The notes below the pieces were generated by a model. The model was not told where the DNA came from. It made no database searches and worked only from the letters and a program-made list of their open reading frames with translations. A stretch of DNA of 64,000 bases from Hymenobacter sp. PAMC 26628 (lineage in GTDB: Bacteria > Bacteroidota > Bacteroidia > Cytophagales > Hymenobacteraceae), in contig NZ_CP014304.1 of the NCBI RefSeq assembly GCF_001562275.1, positions 3,596,001-3,660,000 on the forward strand, given 5' to 3'. This document shows, piece after piece, positions 18,824 through 28,351 of this stretch. Numbering within the stretch: position 1 is the stretch's first letter; each line of letters begins with the position of its first letter. Position numbers and translations under genes: made by a program.

Positions 18824-18952
18824 GGGCGGGGATGGGGCAAAGGGCACGCCGAAAATACGGCCCGCCGCTAAGATGTTTGCGCGGCGGGCGGTTGATGAAT
18901 AAACAATCATGCTTCGGCGCTGGCTACTACCTTTAAGGCCCACTATTCCGTC

Positions 18953-19915
18953 ATGCGCGAAGCCCTTTTTCTCCGCCAAAACCAGGCCCGCTGGCAGCAG
19001 TATGCGGCCGGCCCCGCCGCCGACCCCAACGAGCTGGCCGCCCGCTTCGTGGCCCTGACCGACGACCTGGCTTTTGCCCAAACGTTCTACCCCGCCTCGC
19101 CCACCACGGCCTACCTCAATGCCCTGGCCGCCCAGCAGCACCAGGCCCTGTACCGCAACAAGCGGGAGGCGGGCGGGCGCTTCGGGCGGTTTTGGGCCCG
19201 GGAGGTGCCGCTGGTGGTGGGCCGCCACCACCGCACGCTAGCCTGGGCGTTGGCCCTGTTCCTGCTCTTCACGGCGCTGGGGGCCCTGTCGGCGGCCTAC
19301 GACGACACGTTTGTGCGGGCCGTGCTCGGCGACGGCTACGTGGACCAGACCCTGGAAAACATCCGCCGCGGCGACCCGATGGCCATCTACAAGAGCGATG
19401 GCCAGGCCTCGATGTTCCTGCAAATCACCGCCAACAACGTGCGGGTGGCGCTGCTCACCTTCGCGGCGGGCGTTACCGGGGGCGTGGGCACGGCGTACAT
19501 GCTCTTCAAAAACGGGGTGATGCTGGGCTCGTTCCAGTACTTTTTTTACCAGCAGCACGTGCTGCGGCAGTCGCTGCTCACCATCTGGATCCACGGCACG
19601 CTCGAAATCTCGTCCATCGTGCTGGCCGGCGGCGCGGGCTTCGTCATGGCCCGGGGCTTGCTGTTTCCGGGCACCTACAGCCGGGCCGAGGCGTTCCGGC
19701 GTTCGGCCCGCGAGGGCCTAAAGCTGGCCCTGAGCCTGGTGCCGCTGTTCTTCGTGGCGGGCTTTCTGGAAAGCTTCGTGACACGCCACACCGAGATGCC
19801 GCTGGCGGCCAGCCTGGCCATCATCGGCGGGTCGGCGGCGTTCCTGGGGTGGTACTTCGTGTGGTACCCCATCCGGCTGCGGCGGCAGCTGGGGGCCCCA
19901 CCGGCGGCCGCGTAA
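18953..19915 (+). CDS. Stage II sporulation protein M family (SpoIIM-like) membrane protein
   Basis: 320 residues. A soluble helical N-terminus (about 1-95, ATG at 18953) is followed by five or six membrane spans beginning LAWALALFLLFTALGALSA (about 99-117). FAAGVTGGVGTAYMLFKNGVMLGSF and IWIHGTLEISSIVLAGGAGF are the family signature. The family is named from Bacillus but is common in non-sporulating bacteria. Here it opens an operon with DUF4129, DUF4350, MoxR and DUF58 genes. No sporulation role is implied; a membrane-associated role with the MoxR-DUF58 system is likely. TACCTTTA at 18928-18935 may be its -7 box. Confidence 0.9.
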   Translation: MREALFLRQNQARWQQYAAGPAADPNELAARFVALTDDLAFAQTFYPASPTTAYLNALAAQQHQALYRNKREAGGRFGRFWAREVPLVVGRHHRTLAWALALFLLFTALGALSAAYDDTFVRAVLGDGYVDQTLENIRRGDPMAIYKSDGQASMFLQITANNVRVALLTFAAGVTGGVGTAYMLFKNGVMLGSFQYFFYQQHVLRQSLLTIWIHGTLEISSIVLAGGAGFVMARGLLFPGTYSRAEAFRRSAREGLKLALSLVPLFFVAGFLESFVTRHTEMPLAASLAIIGGSAAFLGWYFVWYPIRLRRQLGAPPAAA

Positions 19916-19975
19916 GGGCAGCTAACTTTATCCCGCTTGCTTTATTCTTTACCCATTTATCTCTTTCCCAACGCT

Positions 19976-20917
19976 ATGGCCAACACTTACTCGCAAGAAT
20001 CCGATTTCCGCCAAGAGCGCGACTTTGGGCAAAAAATCAGCGCCACGTTCGAGTTCATCGGCGTGCATTTCCGGCCCCTGGGCCGGGTGCTGCTCTACAT
20101 TGCCCTGCCCGCCGCCCTGGTGCGGGCCGTGCTGGCCGGCCTGCTGCAAACCCGATTCCTGACCACCCTGCAAACGGCCTCGGGCGCGGCTGGCGGCGGG
20201 GCCTGGCAGCAGCAGCAGGCCCTGTACGGCACCATGTTCACCACGCCCACATATTACCTCAACACGTTAACGAGCCAGGTTTTCACAACCCTCATCGTCC
20301 TGAGCGTATATGGCTACCTGCTGCACTGCCTGGCGGGCGCCGCCGGCCCGGGCCGCACCATCAGCGTGGCCGACGTATGGGCGGTGGTGAAGCGTGAATT
20401 TTTGAGCACGTTTCTTTCGCTTTGGGGTCTGGGCTTCGTTTTGGTACTGGGCTTCGTCGTGTTTGTGCTGCCGGGCTTTTACCTGATGGTGGCCCTGAGC
20501 TTGTTCTTCGTGGTGCGGCTGGTCGAAGGCACAGGCTTTAGGGACACCATCAGCCGCTGCCTGTTTCTGACGCGGGGCAAGTGGTGGTCCACGTTTGGCG
20601 TGCTTTTCATCATGGTGCTGTTGCTTTACGTGCTGCTGGGGGCCGCGGGCAGCGTGGCCGCGCTGCTGGCCGGCGGCCTCACGTCGATGGTGCACGCCGT
20701 CAAATCGCCGCTGTTCGCCGTTACCGTCACGTCCATCACCACCCTGTTCACGCTGCTGGTGTACCCGCCCATTTTGCTGGTGCTGGCGTTTCAATACTTC
20801 AACTTGGTGGAGCGCAAGGAAAGCCGCAGCCTGCACGCCCTGGTAGACCAGCTGGGCCAGGCGCCGGTGGCCGCCGGGCCCCACGCCTACCGCCCCGACG
20901 ACGACGGTGAATACTAA
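19976..20917 (+). CDS. Polytopic membrane protein of unknown function (glycerophosphodiesterase-membrane-domain-like)
   Basis: 313 residues from the ATG at 19976, preferred over an in-frame TTG/CTG region upstream because MANTYSQESDF begins a clean cytoplasmic N-terminus. About six membrane spans follow, with a conserved-looking loop GTGFRDTISRCLFLTRGKWWSTFGV before the fifth. The pattern recalls the membrane-anchor domain seen in some glycerophosphodiester phosphodiesterases and DUF975-type proteins. No catalytic residues are visible. It lies between the SpoIIM and DUF4129 genes in the same operon. Confidence 0.7.
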   Translation: MANTYSQESDFRQERDFGQKISATFEFIGVHFRPLGRVLLYIALPAALVRAVLAGLLQTRFLTTLQTASGAAGGGAWQQQQALYGTMFTTPTYYLNTLTSQVFTTLIVLSVYGYLLHCLAGAAGPGRTISVADVWAVVKREFLSTFLSLWGLGFVLVLGFVVFVLPGFYLMVALSLFFVVRLVEGTGFRDTISRCLFLTRGKWWSTFGVLFIMVLLLYVLLGAAGSVAALLAGGLTSMVHAVKSPLFAVTVTSITTLFTLLVYPPILLVLAFQYFNLVERKESRSLHALVDQLGQAPVAAGPHAYRPDDDGEY

Positions 20918-20944
20918 GCCATTGCGCCGTCGCCGCGCCTGCCC

Positions 20945-21778
20945 GTGCCCCATTCTTTCCTTTTGAAAACGCCTCGCCCGCTCGCCCTGCTTCCGTTCTC
21001 CTGGCTGCGACCTGCGGTGCTGGCCGTGGGCTTGCTTGCCACTACGGGCGTCGCCGGGGCCCCACCGGCGCAAGAGCCAGCGCGGGCCCTGGCGCCGGCC
21101 GACACGGCCACCCGCCCGCTGCCCGCCGACCAGGCCACGCCGCTGCCCGCCCGCCGGCCCGACGCGGCGCGGCTGCGCGAGCTGCGCGGCCAGCGCGACT
21201 TTGACTACGCCGAGGCGGTGCCGCACCTCAGCGCCTGGGATTTGTTTTGGGCGCGGCTGTGGCAGCGGGTGCAAAACTGGTTGCAGCAGCGGAGCTACAC
21301 GCACTTTTGGCGCTGGGTTTTCTACGCCCTGTTCGTGGCGGCGGGCGTATTTGTGGTGCTGAAGCTGTTGCAGGTGGACCTGACCGGCGTGTTTGGCCGC
21401 GGGCCGCGCCGGGGCCCCCTGGCCTACGACGCGGCCGCCGAGGATATTCACGCGGTCGACTTCACCGCCCGCCTGGCCGAGGCCGAGGCCACCGGCAACT
21501 TCCGGCTGGGCGTGCGCCTGGGCTACTTGCAGCTGCTCAAGCAGCTGGCCGACGGCGGCTTCATCGACTGGCAGCCCAACAAAACCAACCACGCCTACCT
21601 GGCCGAGCTGCCCGCCCAGGGCCCCCTGCGCGCCGATTTCCGCGAAATAACCCGGCAATTCGAGTACGTGTGGTACGGCGAGCTGGGGCTGACGGCCGGG
21701 CAGTACGCGCACGTGCGCACCGGGCACCGGGCCCTGGCCGGCCAGCTGGCGGGGGGCCCGGCCCACCGCCCCGCCTAA
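20945..21778 (+). CDS. DUF4129 domain-containing membrane protein
   Basis: 277 residues from GTG at 20945, 28 bp after the previous stop. It has a signal peptide (hydrophobic about 22-40), then a Pro/Ala-rich linker, then FDYAEAVPHLSAWDLFWARLWQRV and one membrane span at about 125-141. The C-terminal cytoplasmic part (about 165-265: RLGVRLGYLQLLKQLADGG, REITRQFEYVWYGEL) matches DUF4129. Such proteins are partners of MoxR/DUF58/transglutaminase gene sets. Their function is unknown; they may transmit a signal across the membrane. Confidence 0.85.
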   Translation: MPHSFLLKTPRPLALLPFSWLRPAVLAVGLLATTGVAGAPPAQEPARALAPADTATRPLPADQATPLPARRPDAARLRELRGQRDFDYAEAVPHLSAWDLFWARLWQRVQNWLQQRSYTHFWRWVFYALFVAAGVFVVLKLLQVDLTGVFGRGPRRGPLAYDAAAEDIHAVDFTARLAEAEATGNFRLGVRLGYLQLLKQLADGGFIDWQPNKTNHAYLAELPAQGPLRADFREITRQFEYVWYGELGLTAGQYAHVRTGHRALAGQLAGGPAHRPA

Positions 21779-21795
21779 TTATTTTCGCTGTGCCC

Positions 21796-23118
21796 ATGAC
21801 GACGTTTCGCTGGTATGTGCTCGGGTTGCTGGCCTTGTTCGGGGCCTACGTGGCCCTGGAATACTACCGCCCCAAGCCCCTGGACTGGTCGCCGACCTAT
21901 ATTAACAAGGACAAGATTCCCTACGGCACCTTCGTGCTGTTCGACCAGCTGCCGCGCCTGCTCGGCACCGATTCGGTGGCCACCGTGCGCCGCTCGGCCT
22001 ACACCCAACTCACCGGGGCCCCGGAGCCGGATGCCGCCGCGGAGGCGGAGGTGGATAGCGTCGGCCAGACTAATGCCAAGGCCAACGATTCTACCGAGGC
22101 GGAACCGCCGCGCGCCGCGGCCACCGGGCCCGTGGTGCGGGCGGCCCGGGCCAATTACTTGTTCATCAACGATGGTTTTGGGGCTTCGGCGGCCGACGCG
22201 CGCGCCTTGCTGCACTTCGTGGCCCTGGGCAACGACGTGTTCATCACAGCTGACGACTTTCGGGGCCCCGTGCTGGGCGATTCGCTGGGCTTTTACACCG
22301 ACGACGTGGCCGTGACTTCCCGCCCCGGGCCCCGCGGCCTGCTCGCCGCCGACTCGGTGGCGGTGCGCTTCACCAACCCGGCGCTGGCCGGCGCGCGCTA
22401 CCGGCTGCCGGCCCTGCTGGCCCGGGCCCGCCTGGTGGTGAAGGCCGGACGGGCCGGCCGCACGCTGGCCACCGACGCCCAAGGCCGCGCCGTGTTCATC
22501 CGCCTCGACCACGGCGCGGGCCATTTCTTCCTCTGCTCGGTGCCGCTAGCCTTTACCAACTACTACTTACTGCGGCCCCGCACCGCGGGCTTTGCCGCCG
22601 GGGCCCTGGCCTACCTGCCCGCCCGCGCCGCCTGGTGGGACGAGTACCAGAAGCAGGGGCCCCTGGGCGACCAGTCGCTGCTGCGGGTGCTGCTAGCCCA
22701 CCCGGCCCTGCGCGCGGCCTACTACCTCACGCTGCTGGGGGCCCTGCTGTTTGTGCTGGTGGAGGCGCGCCGCCGCCAGCGCATCATCCCCATCCTCAAG
22801 CCGTTGCCCAACACCACGCTGCTTTTTATCCGCACCGTGGCGGGGCTGTACCGCCAGGGCCGCAACCACGCCCTGATTGCCGAAAAGCGGGTGGCCCTGT
22901 TCCTGGATTACCTGCGGGTGCGCTTCCACGAAACCAGCCCCGACCTGGGCGACAACGACTTCCGCGAGCGGCTGAGCCAGAAGGCCGGCCTGCCCCGCGC
23001 CCGCGTGGACGAGCTGCTGCGGCTCGTAAATTTCGCCCGCACCGCGCCCCAAATCGACGACCGGGCGCTGCTCCAGCTCAGCCGGGCCATTACTGATTTC
23101 CGGCGCGAAGCTGGGTGA
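21796..23118 (+). CDS. DUF4350 domain-containing membrane protein
   Basis: 440 residues from the ATG at 21796. The longer open frame reaching back to 21247 overlaps the DUF4129 gene out of frame and is rejected. There is an N-terminal membrane anchor (about 6-21), then YINKDKIPYGTFVLFDQLP, typical of DUF4350. A second span at about 307-325 separates the periplasmic part from a cytoplasmic C-terminus containing NTTLLFIRTVAGLYRQGRNH. DUF4350 resembles a glutamine-amidotransferase-like fold, but no catalytic Cys is obvious here. It acts, by context, with the MoxR ATPase that follows. Confidence 0.87.
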   Translation: MTTFRWYVLGLLALFGAYVALEYYRPKPLDWSPTYINKDKIPYGTFVLFDQLPRLLGTDSVATVRRSAYTQLTGAPEPDAAAEAEVDSVGQTNAKANDSTEAEPPRAAATGPVVRAARANYLFINDGFGASAADARALLHFVALGNDVFITADDFRGPVLGDSLGFYTDDVAVTSRPGPRGLLAADSVAVRFTNPALAGARYRLPALLARARLVVKAGRAGRTLATDAQGRAVFIRLDHGAGHFFLCSVPLAFTNYYLLRPRTAGFAAGALAYLPARAAWWDEYQKQGPLGDQSLLRVLLAHPALRAAYYLTLLGALLFVLVEARRRQRIIPILKPLPNTTLLFIRTVAGLYRQGRNHALIAEKRVALFLDYLRVRFHETSPDLGDNDFRERLSQKAGLPRARVDELLRLVNFARTAPQIDDRALLQLSRAITDFRREAG

Positions 23119-23249
23119 TTTAGACTTTTTGCACTGAACCTAGAAACGCCGTTTTTACCTAATTGCACTATTCCGCTATAATGCCCTAACGGCTTGGAAA
23201 CGGGCTTTTTGCCGCTCGTTTCGCCTCCCGGGGGCCTCTTTTTTACCGC

Positions 23250-24317
<1,068 letters not shown>

Positions 24318-24321
24318 ATGG

Positions 24322-24768
24322 AATTAAAAATTATGAATTATGAATTATGAATTATCTAACATTTATGAAAGAGAAAATACGATATTAATCAAGAGCTATG
24401 CGTTTTCGAAGCGCACTGTTTTGCTTTACAAATTGCTAATTAAAAACAAACACCCTCGTTCTTTAGCTGATCAAATTTTGCGCTGCGGCACCTCAGTTGG
24501 AGCGAATGTGGAAGAAGCAATAGGCGGATTCTCACGACGAGATTTTACGGCAAAATGTGGCATTGCTTACGAAGAAGCTCGTGAATCTCATTACTGGCTG
24601 CGTTTATTGCGCGACACAGAATGCCTCGAACCAAGACTGGCGGAGTCGTTGATTAATGATGCCGATGAGCTAAAACGAATTCTTGCCGCAATTATCATCT
24701 CATCACGCGAGCTAAAAAGCGAAAAATAGTTTGAATCATTTTTAATTTTTAATTCATAATTTTTAATT
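24322..24768. mobile_element. Putative IVS-like element with perfect 19-bp terminal inverted repeats and a four-helix-bundle gene
   Basis: Positions 24322-24340 read AATTAAAAATTATGAATTA and 24750-24768 are their exact reverse complement. The 447-bp unit is strongly AT-rich between two very GC-rich operon genes. It contains a single gene, whose ATG begins on the last base of the left repeat. The right repeat reaches the TTG start codon of the DUF58 gene (24767-24769). No clear target duplication is visible, and no transposase is encoded. It resembles a small non-autonomous insertion. Confidence 0.75.
24340..24729 (+). CDS. Four-helix-bundle protein (23S rRNA intervening-sequence/S23 family)
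   Basis: 129 residues. The sequence has the family pattern: YAFSKRTVLLYKLL, RSLADQILRCGTSVGANVEEA (about 51-71), KCGIAYEEARESHYWLRLL and INDADELKRILAAIIISS. The family is best known from intervening sequences in 23S rRNA genes. It is related to the accessory Avd proteins of diversity-generating retroelements. It probably forms a pentameric barrel that binds nucleic acid. It is flanked by 19-bp inverted repeats and has AT-rich codons unlike all neighbours, which points to insertion. No rRNA gene or reverse transcriptase is nearby. Confidence 0.88.
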   Translation: MNYELSNIYERENTILIKSYAFSKRTVLLYKLLIKNKHPRSLADQILRCGTSVGANVEEAIGGFSRRDFTAKCGIAYEEARESHYWLRLLRDTECLEPRLAESLINDADELKRILAAIIISSRELKSEK

Positions 24769-26116
24769 GACTTTTTTCCTAACGCGCCGCTTCTTCCTGC
24801 TCCTCGTGGCCCTCATCACGGGCTTCGCGGTGGCGTTTTTTCTGCCGTGGCTGCTGGGGCCGGTGCGCGTGGTGGGGCTGCTGCTGGGGGCCCTGGTGGG
24901 GCTAGATGCGGCGCTGCTGTACGCGCCAGCCAAGGGCCCGGGGGCCCCGGTGTTTGGGCGGCGGGTGCTGGGCGACAAGCTGGCCAACGGCTCGGACAAC
25001 GACATTCAGCTGTTCATCGAAAACCGCTACCGCTTTCCTATTCAGACGGAAACGATTGACGAGATTCCGCACCAGTTTCAGCGGCGCGACGTGCTATTTA
25101 AAGCCGCCATTAAGCCGGGCGAGACGCAGGTGATTCGCTACCAGCTGCGGCCCACCAAGCGCGGCGAGTACGAGTTTGGGGCCCTGAACATCTACGCCGC
25201 CTCGCCGCTGGGGCTGGTGCGCCGCCGGTTTCGCTACGACGCCCAGCGGATGGTACCGGTGTACCCGTCGTTTTTGCAGATGCGGCAGTACGAGCTGCTG
25301 GCCATCCACAACCGCCTCACGGAAGTGGGCGTGAAGCGCATCCGGCGGGTGGGCCAGAGCCAGGAGTTCGAGCAAATCCGGCCCTACGCGGCCGGCGACG
25401 ACCCGCGCACCCTCAACTGGAAGGCCACCGCCCGCCGCACCGGCACCGGCGCGGCCGACGCCCTGGTGGTGAACCACTTCCAGGACGAGCGCGCCCAGCC
25501 CGTGTACTGCCTTATCGACAAGGGCCGCGTGATGCGCATGCCCTTCGACGGCCTGAGCCTGCTCGACTACGCCATCAACGCCACGCTGGTGCTCAGCAAC
25601 ATCGCCCTGCTCAAGCACGACAAAGCGGGGCTCATCACGTTTTCCAACAAGCCCGGGGCCGCCCTGCTGGCCGACCGCCGGCCCGGCCACCTACTGAAGA
25701 TTCTGGAGGTGCTGTACCGCCAGAAAACGCAGTATTTGGAGTCGGATTTTGCGCTGCTCTACGCCACGGTGCGGGCCCGCGTGCGGCAGCGCAGCCTGCT
25801 GGTGCTGTTCACCAACTTCGAAACCCTGCACGGCATGCAGCGCCAGCTGCCCTACCTGCGCCGCCTCGCCCAGGACCACCTGTTGCTGGTCGTCTTCTTC
25901 GAAAACACCGAGCTGCGCGCCTACCTGGGGGCCCCGGCCGAAACCACCGAGGACGTGTACAACCAGACCATCGCCGAGAAATTTGCCCAGGAAAAGCGCC
26001 AAATTGTGCTCGAATTGCAGCGCTACGGCATCCACGCACTGCTGACGGCCCCGAAGGATTTGAACGTCAATACCATCAACAAGTACCTGGAATTCAAGGC
26101 ACGCGGACTACTATGA
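24767..26116 (+). CDS. DUF58 domain-containing protein, MoxR partner
   Basis: 449 residues from TTG at 24767, whose first two bases belong to the right inverted repeat of the upstream element. The native start was probably replaced by that insertion. Two N-terminal spans (about 6-26 and 33-50) are followed by a beta-rich region. The DUF58 motif is GVKRIRRVGQSQEFEQIRPY then AAGDDPRTLNWKATARR (about 203-225). After it comes a VWA-like fold with PVYCLIDKGRVMRMPFDG and LLVLFTNFE. DUF58 proteins are putative clients of MoxR chaperones. The stop overlaps the GH20 start (ATGA), so they are translationally coupled. Confidence 0.9.
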   Translation: MTFFLTRRFFLLLVALITGFAVAFFLPWLLGPVRVVGLLLGALVGLDAALLYAPAKGPGAPVFGRRVLGDKLANGSDNDIQLFIENRYRFPIQTETIDEIPHQFQRRDVLFKAAIKPGETQVIRYQLRPTKRGEYEFGALNIYAASPLGLVRRRFRYDAQRMVPVYPSFLQMRQYELLAIHNRLTEVGVKRIRRVGQSQEFEQIRPYAAGDDPRTLNWKATARRTGTGAADALVVNHFQDERAQPVYCLIDKGRVMRMPFDGLSLLDYAINATLVLSNIALLKHDKAGLITFSNKPGAALLADRRPGHLLKILEVLYRQKTQYLESDFALLYATVRARVRQRSLLVLFTNFETLHGMQRQLPYLRRLAQDHLLLVVFFENTELRAYLGAPAETTEDVYNQTIAEKFAQEKRQIVLELQRYGIHALLTAPKDLNVNTINKYLEFKARGLL

Positions 26117-28251
26117 AGCAACCCACGGCACCACGCACCGAGAAACCAAGCGCTGCGAACCAAGGCGGCGCCCCGCAAATTTTTCGGCCCTGGGCGCACG
26201 TTTTCGTTGCTTCGCTGCTGGTAATTTTTGGCGGTATGGCCGCCCGGGCCCAGGCGCCGGGGGCCCCCTCGCCCCTACTGCCCCAGCCCACCGAGCTGCA
26301 CTGGGGCGCCGGCCGCCTGGCCCTAAAAACCGCGCTGCGGCTGCAAATCACCGCGCCCACCGCGCCCGATCCGGCCGTGCGGCCCGCCGCGCTGCGCACC
26401 CTGGCCCGCCTGCACCGCGGGGCCCCCGCCCGCCCGGCCAAAACCCTGGGCCCGGTGCTGCAAATCCGCTACGGGCGCGCGGGCCAGCTGGCTCAATCGG
26501 GCGAGGAGCGCTACAGCCTGCGCGTGACGCCCGGCGGCGTGCTCATTGACGCGCCCACCGGCCTGGGCGTGCTGCGGGCCCTGGCCACGCTGGAGCAGCT
26601 GCCGCGCTTCGAAAAAACGGGCCGCTACCTGCCCGAGGCCGACGTGCTGGACCAGCCGCGCTTTGCCTGGCGCGGGCTGCTGGTTGACCCTGCCCGGCAC
26701 TTCCTACCAGTGGGCGTCGTCAAGCGCAACCTCGACGGCATGGCCGCCGTGAAGCTGAACGTGATGCACTGGCATTTATCTGATGACCAAGGCTTCCGCG
26801 TGGAGAGCAAGCTGCTGCCGCGCTTGCAGCAGGTAGCCGGCGCCGACGGCTACTACACCCAGGCGCAGGTGCGCGAGGTGGTGGCCTACGCGGCGGCGCG
26901 TGGCATCCGGGTGGTACCCGAGTTCGACCTGCCGGGCCACACCGGGGCCCTGGCGGCGGCCTACCCGCGGGTGGCTTCGAACGACTCCATCAAGGCCGTG
27001 CCCGTGCGCTGGGGCGTGCTCAACATCGCCATCGACCCCACCCGGCCTACCACCTACGCCTTCCTCGACTCGCTGCTGACGGAGATGAGCGGGCTGTTCC
27101 CGGACCCGTATTTTCACATCGGGGGCGACGAAAACGACGGGCGGCAGTGGCGGCACAACCCGCGCATTGTAGCGTTCATGCGCGACAACAAGATGCTGAA
27201 GGCCGGCACGGCCGACGTCGTGGACAAGCACCAGCTCCAAACCTACTTCAACCGCAAAATGCTGGCCCTGTTGACGACCCGCAGCAAAACCATGGTGGGC
27301 TGGGACGAGATTTTGGGCCCCGACCTGCCCCAGGAGGTCGTCATCCAGAGCTGGCGCGGGGCCAAAGGCCTGAACGAAGCCGTGCGCCTGGGCCACCGCG
27401 CCCTGCTGTCGAACGGCTACTACATCGACCTAAATTATTCCGCCGCCGCCCACTACGTCGCCGACCCGCTGCCCGCCGCCACGCCCCTCGACGCCACCCA
27501 GCAAAAGCTGGTGCTGGGCGGCGAGGCCACCATGTGGAGCGAATTCGCTGATTCGGTCATCTACGATTCACGCGTATGGCCCCGAGCCGCGGCGGTGGCC
27601 GAGCGGCTGTGGTCGCCGCAAGCCACCACCCAGGACGTGCCCGACCTGTACCGCCGCCTGGCCCTGGTGTCTACTCAGTTGGAAGGGCTGGGCCTGCAAC
27701 ACCGCCGGGCCCCGGCGCTGCTGCTGCGGCAAATGGCACCGCCCGGGGTCCTGGGGCCCCTCACCACGCTGGCCGACGTGCTAGAGCCGGTGAAAGAGTA
27801 CAAACGACATTTCCAGGGCTTCAAATACACCACCCAAACGCCCCTGACCCGCCTCGTGGACGCTGCCCCGGCCGAATCGGAGGTGGCCCGGCAGTTTGGC
27901 GCGGCCGTGGACAGCGTGCTGGCCGGCTTGGCCGCGCCCGTGCGCCCACCTGCCCTGGCCCGGCAGCTGGTGCAGCTGCGCGCCCACTTGCTGCGCTGGC
28001 AGGCCAACGACGCGGCCTTGCAACCGCTGCTGCTGGCCACGCCGGCCTTGGCCGAGTACGCCCCGCTCTCAACGCGGCTGGGGGCCCTGGCCACGGTGCT
28101 GCTTGAGCGCCTTACGCAACTCGAAGCCAACCAGCCCGCCATGCCGGTGTGGCAAATGACGGCCCGCGCCATCCTCGACGATGCCCAGCTGCCCGCCGGC
28201 CAGGCCGAGCTGGCCCTCGTGAAGGCCGCCCGGCGGCTGGCAGGGTTGTAG
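26113..28251 (+). CDS. Beta-N-acetylhexosaminidase, glycoside hydrolase family 20
   Basis: 712 residues. The N-terminal 25 residues precede a hydrophobic signal segment (about 26-46, ending ARAQA), so the protein is exported. A GH20b-type alpha/beta domain (about 55-180) leads into the catalytic barrel: RGLLVDPARHFLPV, NVMHWHLSDDQGFRVE, VVPEFDLPGHTGAL, and HIGGDEND with the catalytic Asp339-Glu340 pair. Further on are WDEILG and GGEATMWSE. It removes terminal GlcNAc or GalNAc from glycans or chitin oligomers in the periplasm or outside. Its coupling to a MoxR-DUF58 operon is unusual in function but clear from the ATGA overlap. Confidence 0.95.
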   Translation: MKQPTAPRTEKPSAANQGGAPQIFRPWAHVFVASLLVIFGGMAARAQAPGAPSPLLPQPTELHWGAGRLALKTALRLQITAPTAPDPAVRPAALRTLARLHRGAPARPAKTLGPVLQIRYGRAGQLAQSGEERYSLRVTPGGVLIDAPTGLGVLRALATLEQLPRFEKTGRYLPEADVLDQPRFAWRGLLVDPARHFLPVGVVKRNLDGMAAVKLNVMHWHLSDDQGFRVESKLLPRLQQVAGADGYYTQAQVREVVAYAAARGIRVVPEFDLPGHTGALAAAYPRVASNDSIKAVPVRWGVLNIAIDPTRPTTYAFLDSLLTEMSGLFPDPYFHIGGDENDGRQWRHNPRIVAFMRDNKMLKAGTADVVDKHQLQTYFNRKMLALLTTRSKTMVGWDEILGPDLPQEVVIQSWRGAKGLNEAVRLGHRALLSNGYYIDLNYSAAAHYVADPLPAATPLDATQQKLVLGGEATMWSEFADSVIYDSRVWPRAAAVAERLWSPQATTQDVPDLYRRLALVSTQLEGLGLQHRRAPALLLRQMAPPGVLGPLTTLADVLEPVKEYKRHFQGFKYTTQTPLTRLVDAAPAESEVARQFGAAVDSVLAGLAAPVRPPALARQLVQLRAHLLRWQANDAALQPLLLATPALAEYAPLSTRLGALATVLLERLTQLEANQPAMPVWQMTARAILDDAQLPAGQAELALVKAARRLAGL

Positions 28252-28266
28252 GCCGGGAGGCCAATG

Positions 28267-28319
28267 AGCAAAAAAGGCGGTCATGCTTCGACAGGCTCAG
28301 CATGACCGCCTTTTTTGCT
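28267..28319. terminator. Bidirectional terminator built from a short REP-like repeat (copy 3)
   Basis: Perfect 20-bp arms (28267-28286 and 28300-28319) with flanking A- and T-runs. The stem contains GGTCATGC and GCATGACC around TTCGACAGGCTCA, the same CATGCTGAGC...TCGAAGCATG core seen in the two longer repeats. It lies between the convergent GH20 (+) and Gfo/Idh/MocA (-) genes and can stop transcription from both. Confidence 0.88.
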
Positions 28320-28351
28320 TAATAATCATACCCTGGCCCTAGCCCGGGGCC

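Noticed and set aside
18953..19915. Sporulation capability from the SpoIIM-like protein
   Set aside because: The family is widespread in non-sporulating bacteria, and the neighbours are MoxR, DUF58 and DUF4129 genes, not sporulation genes.
24340..24729. Diversity-generating retroelement or 23S rRNA gene next to the four-helix-bundle protein
   Set aside because: No reverse transcriptase, template/variable repeat pair or rRNA sequence is present nearby.
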